From positions 98,533,912 to 98,597,911 of the forward strand of contig CM043963.1 of assembly GCA_014529385.2 (NCBI GenBank): DNA of 64,000 nucleotides, written 5' to 3'. Under the pieces are notes generated by a model, which searched no databases, was not told the origin of the DNA, and saw only the letters and a list, made by a program, of their open reading frames with translations. Within the stretch, counting starts at the first letter, position 1. Every line of letters begins with the position of its first letter. The translations under genes and the position numbers were made by a program. Below are positions 16,261-26,642 of the stretch, piece after piece. The DNA is from Adiantum capillus-veneris. Taxonomy: Eukaryota > Streptophyta > Polypodiopsida > Polypodiales > Pteridaceae.

Positions 16261-16749
16261 CTTGGCTTTACTTATTACAAGATGTTATATATTGTTCTAG
16301 ACCAATCCTCTGAGGTTTGTTTGCATCCGATCATGTGGATCATCAATCTGCTCTCTTCAAACCAACAAGTATTTCTAACCGAGAGGTAGTGCCAGGATTG
16401 GGAGCTCTCCATATTCTTTCAAAAGATGGACACTGAAAAAATACTACCCTTCCCTATTGAAGGCCATATTTTCATTTTGCATGTTTGATGACTATAAATC
16501 ACAAAAGTTACAAGTCAATTTTTGTAACTTAGGAACATATCTTTCACTAACCAAGAAACACTCTCCAAGAAAGTTTTGAAATACATGAAGACTAGAAAAA
16601 CACTCTTCATTTACATATTACTTTTCCATTTTCAGTGCTTTCTAAGGGTATATGCATGTTTTCTAAACTAGATGGGCATCTTTTTTCTAGGCCAAATACT
16701 TATACAATGCTAGACTTAACCAAGACTACCATACAATTGTGAGTCGAGA

Positions 16750-18030
16750 TAATTTATCTGGGAAATGAAGTTATCTCCCTAGCGGAGCAAAAGCAAGAAT
16801 AGGCCATCGTGGGTTGGGATATAAGCAAAGCAGAGCTCGCCTCAAAAGGGGGGCAAATGGAAAGAGAGCACAATGCAAGACATGATTCTAGCACCTCTTT
16901 GGACGGTCCATGCAACAAAGCAGACTTAACCCTGGAATGAGGAGAGAAGTTTCGATATTTCAAGGGCTCCTCTCGCCAGTGGTCCCCTTGGCTGTCCAAA
17001 TTTGAAAGGGGTTCTTTGAACCCGTTTTGGAGGGAAGTTGCCCGCCAGGTCAGCAACAAAGGAATCTCTAAACTTGCTCACCTTTGGGATGACAGAAACC
17101 TCTGCTAGAAGGATGTGGAATTTTTAGTGGAGCAACATAAGCTGGGCCTATACGAAAGACTCTTGATCAACAGACTCCTGAAAGTTCCATCTGCATCACT
17201 GTCTCGGGGCAGAGTTCGACTGGAAATCTTGGCATTGGCCAAAAGATAGAGTGTTCTTGCTCCTCAAGACCAAGGACATATTATAAGCTAGCTTACAAAG
17301 AAGACTGGTTTTCCCCACTGAACAAAATATGGGGAAAAATTGGTCGGAATAGCGATGGCAAAAAAATGTTATGGCCTTGTGGGAGATCAAATTGCTGGAT
17401 TACATGAAGTATTTGTTTGGAAGGTGATGTGGGGAGCCATGTCAATTGGGATTAAGGTCCACGCTAGAGGAATTGGCACTAACACTTGATTTGATTGCAG
17501 GGCGGCTTCTGAAGACCCCCTACATTTGTTTAGCAAGTGCTCGACCTCACGGGGGCTGACTGCCAGAGTATGCAAATGGGTACAGAAGACCTGGAAGACT
17601 TGCTTCTTGACTAATGACTTGATTATACGAGGGTGGAGTTGCCATAACTAGTCCATTCCAGTGTGCACCCAAATCACCAAATTCTACTACCTTAATCAAG
17701 TTTGGACATCAAGGAACCTTCGGGTCTTTGAGGCGAAACCGGTGGTGGCCCAGTTTGGGGATATAGTGAGTCTCAGCACCGAGCTCATCCATGTTGTAGG
17801 AGCTAAAAGAGTGACATTAGGTAAGGATAAAGAGTGGTGCCATGCACTAAGCTGTCTAAGCTTCTCATAGCATGTTTTGGTTTCTGTTGGGGCTGGGCCC
17901 ATACCCTTTGATTTTGTTGTCACCTCAAGGCACAGGTGTGGTGCTTGACGGCGATTGTATTTTTTCAAGACAATATAATTTCTCTCCACTCACAATTGTG
18001 AGTAGCAAAAAATAAAAAATAAAAAAATGA
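16750..18030 (+). mobile_element. truncated LINE with zinc-binding C-terminus
   Basis: The plus strand carries broken coding sequence of the C-terminal part of a LINE ORF2. Near 17480-17560 it reads RAASEDPLHLFSKC, the zinc-binding reverse-transcriptase tail (zf-RVT) pattern. Near 17661-17870 it gives an intact block including QVWTSRNLRVFE. Several stops and shifts are present. The element ends with the palindrome ACTCACAATTGTGAGT at 17988-18003, then an A-rich tail at about 18007-18027. The 5' part is missing, as is usual for incomplete target-primed reverse transcription. Confidence 0.7.
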
Positions 18031-18089
18031 AGTTACAATGAGCCTCAAGCACATCCCCGTGCCTTGATGAGCCAAAAGATACAAAAGTT

Positions 18090-18497
18090 TTTTTTTATTT
18101 TTGCAAAACTCACAATTGTGAGTGATTGTATTAAAATGCCACCGAGAATAATACAAATCAGCCTCAAGCTCATGCAGAGCCTTAAGGGACATATGGTTAC
18201 TTGAGCTTCATTATAAGTACCTAGTACCAGAGGCCAACTCCTTTACACAACAAGGCTTGACCGGATGGCGAGGGTCGCCCTAAGCCAAGCATCTGAGTTT
18301 TGCCTTTTACCTACCACACACATTATCTCCTTAGTTTCTTGGGCAATCTCTGAGAAGCTAGCCACAGAGAGGTAGATCTCAAAGACACGGCAGTTCATGG
18401 CCTTCCAAATACTGCTGAAGAAACAGAATTTGACAACTTGAGTACGAATAAGGACTTCAAAACTATTTCCCATGCCTTGGTGAGTCAAAAGATACAA
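18090..18497 (-). mobile_element. truncated LINE, minus strand, 3' end
   Basis: The reading frame 18497-18243 contains SSIWKAMNCRVFE, the counterpart of QVWTSRNLRVFE in the plus-strand copy at 17700. On the minus strand it ends with the same 16-base palindrome (18108-18123) and an A-rich tail (T run on the plus strand near 18088-18099). It lies tail to tail with the plus-strand copy, with about 60 bases between their A-rich ends. Confidence 0.65.
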
Positions 18498-18599
18498 AAG
18501 ATTCTTGACCTCATCCTATTTATAGTCGCTTACACAATTACAATTCATAATGTGATAAAACCTTCATAACTACTTTCCTAGTAGCTACCTTGCAAATGA

Positions 18600-18880
18600 T
18601 TGTTTCCACTCATCAAATTTCTTGTTTAATACAATCCTCACTCTCCCGTATGATTTCTTCGAATTTGATCGTCACAGGGTTCCTTTTGAAAACTCAAATG
18701 TTTTTCGCTTTCCAAGTTTGCTTGAGAAAGCAAAAACGGACAATATGTGTGTATATTAGAATGGCTTAGTTTCTAAAGATCTTTGCTCCGAGGAGTAGAT
18801 CATTCTTGAAGAATGGGATCCTCCAAGTCTTCTGCACTTGCATACTTTCGCGCAAGCCCTCTTGTAGCTAGCGAGCAAAA
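18600..18880 (-). mobile_element. truncated LINE fragment, minus strand
   Basis: The minus strand encodes VQKTWRIPFFKNDLLLG and, further on, FCFLKQTWKAKN, matching in order WVQKTWKTCFLTNDLII and the NQVWTSRNLRVFE block of the plus-strand copy. It is a third fragment of the same LINE family. No tail or palindrome is visible at its 3' side; it abuts the fragment ending at 18497. Confidence 0.55.
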
Positions 18881-18980
18881 ATTAGACATGTTAACATTTC
18901 CCCTTCCATTGAGAGGTACCCTATTTTATTTCCTATTCCTATAGAAGGGAATTGTTTAAAGAAGCCCTTTGAATCATAAA

Positions 18981-18991
18981 CTTATGAAGAT
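18981..18991. repeat. left target-site duplication of LINE-B
   Basis: CTTATGAAGAT here recurs at 43324-43334, directly after the poly(A) run at 43309-43323. Three further A's on the left may extend the match. The pair brackets LINE-B. Confidence 0.85.
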
Positions 18992-19161
18992 ATAAGCTCC
19001 GTGAGAAATTGTGACTAGGCTCTATTGCTCCCCTGCTCCCGCTTGCATGTCACCGTACCCTAGCTAGCACCTTACCTCTTCACCTCCTATCGTCTTCCCC
19101 CCAGGCCCTCCACCTCTGCACTTGTCTGGCTCGCACCCTCCCCCCGAGGGGGGGCCGGGAC

Positions 19162-19808
19162 ATGGCTTTGCATGAGGTGCTAAGAAACGGACTCACGGTC
19201 TCTCAACCCTCACGCATCATGGAGCTCCCCAGCCCCTCTTCTCCAGATCGCATCAATCACTCCATGCCAAACCAGCAGAGGATTGGAAGCCCCAAGGCTC
19301 ATCCACAGCTCCAACATCTAGGGGAAATCCCGCAGGCTCAGTGGGAAGCTCTCCCGCATATACTAGCAACATGCAGAGAACTCCTCTCCAAGAATTTGCA
19401 AGCTCGCCCAAGCAGTTGTATGTTGAGGCCATCAGAGGCCACTAGGACAAAACATTCATGGACGTGCTTCATCAAGGTTACTCAGGTATGTTCCCTCTCT
19501 CGGCTAAATACCATAGCCCAACATGGAACATCCATGAAGGTCTCCCTTTGGAAGACAGAGAGCCCCTCCCAGACCATAATGGCCCCTTTGTCCCCACTCT
19601 GCCCCATTGACCTTCAGTGGCATGGCCCAGGTAAAGGCGCAAAAACTGAAGGAAATGATATTGGGGATAAAACAAAATCACCAATTAAAAAGGCCACTCG
19701 GGGCTTAGGGCAAGATTCCACTATAAATAACACCTCCCCAGAGGCAGTAGAAGGGATCGTCATTAAGCAGCAGGACCTCCAAGCCTGTTTCTCCTAACTG
19801 TCTAAAAG
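19162..19808 (+). pseudogene. LINE-B ORF1, N-terminal part
   Basis: This starts at an ATG after a C-rich leader (about 18992-19161) and runs 211 codons to a TAA at 19795-19797. Pro-, Ser- and Gln-rich with no fold that I recognise, as is common for the N-terminus of plant LINE ORF1 proteins. The frame continues past the TAA to 19808, where the gypsy element begins, and resumes at 32657. ORF1 proteins bind the LINE RNA and form the particle. Confidence 0.7.
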
Positions 19809-21142
19809 TGTAACATTTAATGGCCTAATAACTTGTCTGTAGCGGAAATTACCATGAACATAGCGGGAATTTCATTAGAATAGATTCCTAATGAGAATTA
19901 CAAGAGTGCTTGGGTGGAGAGAGCAACAAAAAGCATAACACCTAGTTAGATAGCATCAACAATACTTTCAAAAGAGAGAGAAATTAAGCAATTTACAACA
20001 GTTGAGGACCAGATTTGCATGGAGCCGGTCCCCCCTCCAAAAGGCTTTGTATTATGGTTTCTCCCATCAAGAGAGACATTGTACAATACAATTCTTTGTG
20101 TTCCTTTAAGACTAGCTAGTGCAATGAAGATGAAAGCTTCATGCACTAAGCAAAACACTTAGCAAACACAACTTTAATTATCCCCGTTCTCAGACCCAAG
20201 ACCTCACACACCTTCGAAGATGGTGAGAGCTAGCAGGGTATGAGAGTAGATTGAGAGGAAGAAGGAGTATCTTACGAGAAAGATGTACATCTCCTCACAT
20301 AATCACTCATATTAGCATAGCTTAGCTTAGTAATTAGCTTGGTAGAGGAGATGAGCATGCATTGAAGCTTGGCTCTTGGTTGGATTTGCATCCACATGAC
20401 AAGAGTGTGTCGATGTAAGCTTCTATCTCACAAGCTTGGAGTAGGTGATGAGCTCTCCATAAAGCTTGGGAAGAGATAGTCTTCTCTTTCTTCACACATG
20501 AGATTGTGTGAGTGTGTGTGTGTGTGATAATGCCTTGCAAAAATCAGCCCCCTCTCTCTCTTGGGCGAGCCCTCTTGCTAATTGCTCTTCCTCTACCCTC
20601 ATTGGGTCTCCCCAAGTCAAGCCAATGATTATTAAGCAGCATAAGTGATAGCCTTCTTACATGTGTCCCCCTTTCCCATTTTGTGAGAGCTTTAGGTAAT
20701 TTAATAATTAAACTAAACTCTCATTGGACCCCTTTGCCTCCTGGCCAATAGGAATCAGGCAAGCCATTGGGCTGTTGAATGCTCATTGGACCCCTTGGGA
20801 GACTGTCCAATAGTCATCTAGGAGACTTAATTCTCATTGGTTCTTTTATTAAGTGTTTTTAAATTAATTAAACTAGATTTACTCTAGCCTAATTCTCATT
20901 GGTCCACCTCCAAGGCCATCCAATAGGAATTGGGTACACCTTGTGGGCATCTGGCCTAGGGAGCTGACATGTGTCCCTCATTCCCTTTGTGTAAAGGGAG
21001 CTTGTGTGTGTGTGTGTGTGTGTGTGGCTTTCTCTCTCATCCCCTAGAAGAAAGGCTTCTATCTCACAAGCTTGGAGTAGGTGATGAGTTCTCCATTAAA
21101 GCTTGGGAAGAGATAGTCTTCTCTTTCTTCACACATGAGATT

Positions 21143-21176
<34 letters not shown>

Positions 21177-21650
21177 TAATGCCTTGCAAAAATCAGCCCC
21201 CTCTCTCTCTTGGGCGAGCCCTCTTGCTAATTGCTCTTCCTCTACCCTTATTGGGTCTCCCCAAGTCAAGCCAATGATTATTAAGCAGCATAAGTGATAG
21301 CCTTCTTACATGTGTCCCCCTTTCCCCTTTTGTGAGAGCTTTAGGTAATTTAATAATTAAACTAAACTCTCATTGGACCCCTTTGCCTCTTGGCCAATAG
21401 GAATCAGGCAAGCCATTGGGCTGTTGAATGCTCATTGGACCCCTTGGGAGACTGTCCAATAGTCATCTAGGAGACTTAATTCTCATTGGTTCTTTTATTA
21501 AGTGTTTTTAAATTAATTAAACTAGATTTACTCTAGCCTAATTCTCATTGGTCCACCTCCAAGGCCATCCAATAGGAATTGGGTACACCTTGTGGGCATC
21601 TGGCCTAGGGAGCTGACATGTGTCCCTCATTCCCTTTGTGTAAAGGGAGC

Positions 21651-21706
<56 letters not shown>

Positions 21707-22060
21707 CTTTCTCTCAAATCCCCTAGAAGACAGGCTCGCCCCCTCCTATGTAGGAATATGCAAGACTTTTTTGGTCACACACAAAGCATCCAATTCCTTA
21801 AGGTTGACCTTTGGACATAACCTTTGAATTTTGGAACCTTAGCATTTTGGAAGTCTTAATGGGCTGAACCTTAGGGTCTTTTTAGCCCATTGTTGCACAT
21901 GGCTCTTTTGCACATGGCCCCCCCTTTGGATCCCTACTGTGGCCGGTCTGCTAGCTTAACCAATATTCTAGCTTTTTCTCCTCTGGCACTTCCCCACATT
22001 AAATGATCAGTTTAATATGAGAAAATAATTTAGGAGAATTAGATATTGATTATTATGACA
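19809..22060 (-). repeat. gypsy-A 3' LTR (left), with internal tandem duplication
   Basis: On the plus strand it begins TGTAACATTT and ends TTATGACA, matching the right LTR. It is 677 bases longer than its partner, mainly because a 636-base segment is tandemly duplicated (20419-21054 and 21055-21690). Both units contain TG runs. A cluster of ATTGG and CCAAT boxes lies at about 20597-20940 and again at 21233-21576. Confidence 0.92.
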
Positions 22061-22417
22061 TTACCTCTCTCTTGAAATCATAGTCGTCCTTGACTATGGT
22101 GTAGAGAAGATAAAGCATATTCATGAGTCCTTTTCTTAGCGGGTAGAGGATCCCTATGTTATCCTACGACATCATTCCACAATGGATGACTAGTCCATTT
22201 GGCGCTTGAGAGCCTGAGGCTGCCGTAAGCATGTCTGCACATTAGTCCTATCAGTCTTCCATAGTAGAGTGAGAAGCTCTACTTGGTGTTTGGGAGACGT
22301 CGTCTCCGCAAACTTGATCTAAGCATGCATACTACTTCATTTTTTTGCACAATAAAGAAAAAGAGAGTCTTATAAGACAAAAAAACTTTGTTCATTTTTA
22401 ACATTTTGTACATTTTC

Positions 22418-22922
22418 TTACTCTTGGGAAGCATTGTAAGCATTTACAAGGTTTAGGTTATCCTTTAATTGTATGCCTTGCATCCATCTAGCATCTTCAA
22501 AAGGATAATTCCTAAACTTAATAAGATATCGTCGGATAGTCTTACCGCCTCTTAGTACCTTGTCTTCATGTCGGAGAATGGACTCGGGCTGCAGCACCTC
22601 CTCTTGGTCCTCGATCTCCGGTGGGTCTTCAATAGTTGGTTCTTGAGGCGGCTCTCCTTTGTAAGGCTTTAATAGGCTCACATAGAAAGCATTGTGTATG
22701 AGCCAATGATTGGGCAACTTGAGTTGATAGGCCATCTCATTGAGTGGCCTAAGAATCTGGAAGGGACCATAGTACCTTTTTGCTAGTTTAGCATAGTACT
22801 TTTGGTGGCCCGTAGGATTCTTGCCCGTCGTGTGCCTTAATCGAGCCTTGGGAAACTTTAACAAGACCCAATCGTTTTCTTTAAAGGCTTGGGCTCTTCT
22901 GTGCTTGTCAGCAGCAGCATTC
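22418..22922 (-). pseudogene. gypsy-A integrase C-terminus and chromodomain
   Basis: The frame 22864-22418 continues the integrase C-terminal region (YYGPFQILRP, LPNHWLIHNAFYVSLLKPY), then ends in a chromodomain-like segment with IRRYLIKFRNYPFEDARW. Chromodomains in chromoviruses guide integration into marked chromatin. The upstream junction near 22922 is a deletion and frameshift, so the integrase core is not continuous with this domain. Confidence 0.85.
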
Positions 22923-23688
22923 TAGGATCTCTATCCGACACTATGGACATTGGCAAGCCATGGTACTTGAAAATTTGTGAAATGAAGAGGGTTGCCATTT
23001 GATGGGCTTTGATAGTCTTTTTGACAGGTATAAAATGAGCTTGTTTACTGAACCTGTCTACTATCGTCCATATTCCCGTATTCCCATGGATAGACTTAGG
23101 CAATCCAAAGATAAAATCCATGGATATGCTCTCCCATGGTGAATTAGGGATTGGCAAGGGTTGAAGCAATCCAAGTTGCTTCCCTCTATCAAATTTTGTC
23201 TTTTGGCATACCACACATTTAGAAAAATACTCTTGTATGTTCACTTTTATGGTAGGCCAATAGAAATATGTTTCAATTCCCTTTAAGGTAGACTGAATCC
23301 CTCTATGCTCCGCATAAGGTGGACCATGAGATTCATACATTACTTTCTCACGTAGTGAGTTAGTAACACATAGTCTATTGCCATAGAAAAGATAACCATC
23401 TTGTAAAGTAAATGGTTCTTCTTTCTTCCCTAATGCAAGGGCTGAAATCACATCTCTAAAGTCGGGATCAATAGCGTAATCATCTATCATTGAAGATAGA
23501 TCATTGTGAGTTGCTATGGAAACCGCATTCACTCTTAGCCGTCTTGAGAGTGCATCAGCTACTTGATTATGCTTGCCAGCAATGTGAGCAATATGAAAAT
23601 GAAATTGCGAAAGGAAATTTGCCCACCTCATTTGTTTGTCGGAGAGCTTGGTTTGCGTCATGAAGTACTTAAGACTTTGGTGATCCGT
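22858..23688 (-). pseudogene. gypsy-A RNase H end and integrase core (truncated)
   Basis: The frame begins with the end of RNase H (KHNQVADALSRR). It continues with an HHCC zinc domain (HxxxH, then CVVCQKTK) and the integrase catalytic core. The first acidic residue is in SISMDFIFGLP and the second in IVSDRDPR. The core then breaks off: the expected third catalytic glutamate and about 100 residues are missing, replaced directly by out-of-frame C-terminal sequence. An in-frame TGA at 23689-23691 separates this piece from the RNase H start. Confidence 0.9.
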
Positions 23689-24530
23689 TCACAGAATGAA
23701 AGGAGTCCCCAATAAATAGTGCTTCCATGAGTCTAAGGCATGTAGAACTGCAAGGAGTTCCTTTTCATATATGCCTAGAGCTTGCTCAATAGGGTCGAGC
23801 CTTCGACTCTCATAGCCTATGGCGTGCCCTTCTTTGAGCAAAACAGCTCCAAGGCAATCACTACAAGCATCACATTGGACCTCAAATGGTTTTGAGAGAT
23901 CTGGTAGTGTAAGCACAGGTTGAGAGATAAGCTTTTCGAAAGCATTGTTCTTCTTAGCAGACCATGTATACCTAACGCTCTTCTTTGTTAGGTCATGTAA
24001 TGGTCCCGCAATTTGTGAGAACTTTTCTATGAAGCGTCTATAGTATGCACACATACCTACAAAGCTTCTTAGTTCATGAAGATTCCTTGGTTTAGGCCAT
24101 CCTTTTATTACCTCTAACTTGGATGGATCCATTTGGATGCCATCTTGAGAGATAATGTGACCTAAATACTGAATCTCTTGCAAGAAAAATTCACTTTTCT
24201 TTCGATTAACATAAAGTTTATTCTCTCTTAAAACTTGAAATATTACCTAGAGGTGTTGCTTGTGTTCGTCTAATGAATTAGAGTAGATGATAATATCATC
24301 AAAGAACACTCCAGTGAAGGTTCGATGAGGCCTGAACAGCTTCTCCATCAAGCGGTTGAATGTGGCTGGTGCATTGGTCAAGCCAAAAGGCATGACAATG
24401 TATTCATAAAGACCAAATGTGGTGCGAAATGCGGTCTTTACAATGTCTTGATCAACTATCCTTATTTGATGATAGCCACTTTTTAGGTCAATCCTACTGA
24501 AGTAGGTCGATCCTTCACTACAAGAGGTTA
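23689..24530 (-). pseudogene. gypsy-A reverse transcriptase (palm) and RNase H
   Basis: The minus strand from 24515 reads [13 protein letters not shown] (motif A), [12 protein letters not shown] (motif B) and [10 protein letters not shown] (motif C, both aspartates kept). After an in-frame TAG near 24247 it continues with IQYLGHIIS and an RNase H domain with CDACSDCLGAVL and YEKELLAVLHAL. The upstream fingers lie beyond the CACTA insert at 28232-28753. About eight residues between the two halves are missing. Confidence 0.92.
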
Positions 24531-24674
24531 TTCATATTAGCGACGCTCAAAAAAAAAAAATCCCGGCGACGCTCATAGCAACGCCGGCTGGGCTAAAAAA
24601 ATAACAGAGAGCGCCCAAAAACTCAGATCTCAGATCTGAGTTTTTTGGCGCCCTCAAGCAAGGAGCAGGTAACG

Positions 24675-24677
<3 letters not shown>

Positions 24678-24723
<46 letters not shown>

Positions 24724-24826
24724 CTCCACACACACACACACACATACACACGAGGAGAGGAAGGAGAGCCAGGTATGCTCCTTCCCTCTCCTCACTCTCA
24801 TGTTCCCTTCCCCTCTTTCTCTCTCC

Positions 24827-24866
<40 letters not shown>

Positions 24867-24873
24867 TAGTGTT

Positions 24874-24931
<58 letters not shown>

Positions 24932-25012
24932 AGAGAGAGAAAGAGTACAAACATAAACAAAAACGCACACACACATACATAAACAAAGAATGCACACACA
25001 CATTGAGAGAGG

Positions 25013-25046
<34 letters not shown>

Positions 25047-25190
25047 ATGCATAAACAAAAAACGCACACATTGAGAGAGGAAAAGAGAGAGAGAACATGC
25101 ATAAACAAAAAACACACACATTGAGAGAGGAAAAGAGAGAGAAAACATGCATAAACAAAAAAACGCACACACATTGAGAGAGAAAGAGAG
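24678..25190. repeat. CT/CA/GA microsatellite cluster
   Basis: Runs of CT (about 24678-24718), CA, CT again and GA (about 24883-24929) are followed by a roughly 60-base unit containing GCATGCATAAACAAAAAA, CGCACACA and GAGAGAGGAAAAGAGAG. That unit repeats three to four times up to 25190. The dipeptide ORFs on both strands are artefacts. Confidence 0.9.
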
Positions 25191-25578
25191 AGAAATAATT
25201 TAACGTCGTAGGAAACTAATTAAAATTAAAAGACCTAAAGATCTAGCCGACGAGGAGTTGAACTCAAGACCTATTATTCAAGAGGGAAATGGCATAACCA
25301 ATCTATCATACTTGGCATGGGTGATAGAAAGGTTATACCATTTATCTCTTTTTATTGGCACACACATCCACACACGCGCACACACACAAGAAGAAGAGAG
25401 TTATAACGTCGTAGGAAACTATCCTAAGAGACGTTAAAGATTAGGCTAGATGTAGACTTACGTTAAATTAGATTTAGGTTTATTTAAGTTAAATTAGATT
25501 AGATTTAGGTTTATTTTTAGTTAGATTTACGTTTATTTACGCTAGATTTAGATTTACGTTATATTAGATTAGATTTAG

Positions 25579-25939
25579 GTCTCCATAGACTGCGATGCCT
25601 ACATGAAGCGGGTGAAGAAAGCCCTCAATGGAATATAGAGTATTGCTGCCTTCACTCATGGTGGGATCCGTCAATCCAAAAGTACTGGTGAAATGTCTTC
25701 AGAAGATAGGGAAGAAGGTGGATCTTCAGGGCAGCAAGAGTCACTACATCCCCGACAATGACCATCTAGACAACCTCTAGTCATTCAACAGCAACTTCAA
25801 AGTTAGTAACAAGAGCAAGAACGGTCCAAAGGGCCAATTGCTGTCGTCAGATGTGGATGGAGATGAGACAGCGTCACCGCCGGAAGTTAACTCTCACATC
25901 TTTAGTGATGAGAATGCCAACTCTTGCCGAGTTATGTGA
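25579..25939 (+). pseudogene. captured fragment of a HIPP (heavy-metal-associated isoprenylated plant protein) gene
   Basis: The first frame reads VSIDCDAYMKRVKKALNGI, the first strand and helix of an HMA domain. A TAG follows at 25636-25638. After a frameshift before 25682 the sequence reads VLVKCLQKIGKKVDLQGS, the second half of the HMA domain. It ends FSDENANSCRVM and a TGA at 25937-25939. The terminal Cys-Arg-Val-Met is a farnesylation-type CaaX box, and FSDEN before it is a HIPP hallmark. The metal site CxxC has become C-D-A-Y. One more stop lies at 25778-25780. HIPPs bind metals at membranes; this is a dead copy carried by the CACTA element. Confidence 0.82.
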
Positions 25940-26069
25940 AAAATTATGTGTTAAATCAGTTTTAAGGTTCTTATAATCCCTGTTAGTTTAGTTCTTTGTT
26001 TTTAATATAACATAATTTACGTTAGATTTAGATTTATGTTATATTAGATAAGACTTAGGTTTATTTAGG

Positions 26070-26110
<41 letters not shown>

Positions 26111-26542
26111 GAAGAAGAGAGTTTTAACGTCGTAGGAAACTATCCCAAAAGACGTTAAAGATTAGGTTAGATGTAGACTTACGTTAAATTAGGTTTAGGT
26201 TTATTTTTAGTTAGATTTACGTTTTTTTAGATTTACGCTTATTTACGTTAGATTGAGTCCACGCAAGAATTACTTACGGTTTAGGGTTTAGAGTTAGACG
26301 AACAGTGAAAAGATCTACTGTGAAAAGATGTTAAGATGTTGTGAAGTGCTACAGCTAGAGAAGAGGCAAAGGGGTTTTGTCCACTACATGCAGTATCATG
26401 TAGACGTGGGTCTGTAGATTTCTTGTACCCACAAATATAGGTATTGACCAATAAAGACGAGATTATAACCCGGTGGTTCTGATCTCCGTGCACCTCTAGA
26501 CCGAGGTGTGCGGGGATTGGACATGACTAGAGAATGTGAGGT

Positions 26543-26577
<35 letters not shown>

Positions 26578-26642
26578 TAAGACGAAGAATGCCAATAGAA
26601 TATTAAATTTGTTGTCCAGGTTATAAGATTTTTATCCTCATT

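Noticed and set aside
25440-26260. Interstitial telomere repeats (TTTAGG-like words)
   Set aside because: The words are irregular, mixed with TTTATTTA and AT-rich spacers, and do not form tandem TTTAGGG units.
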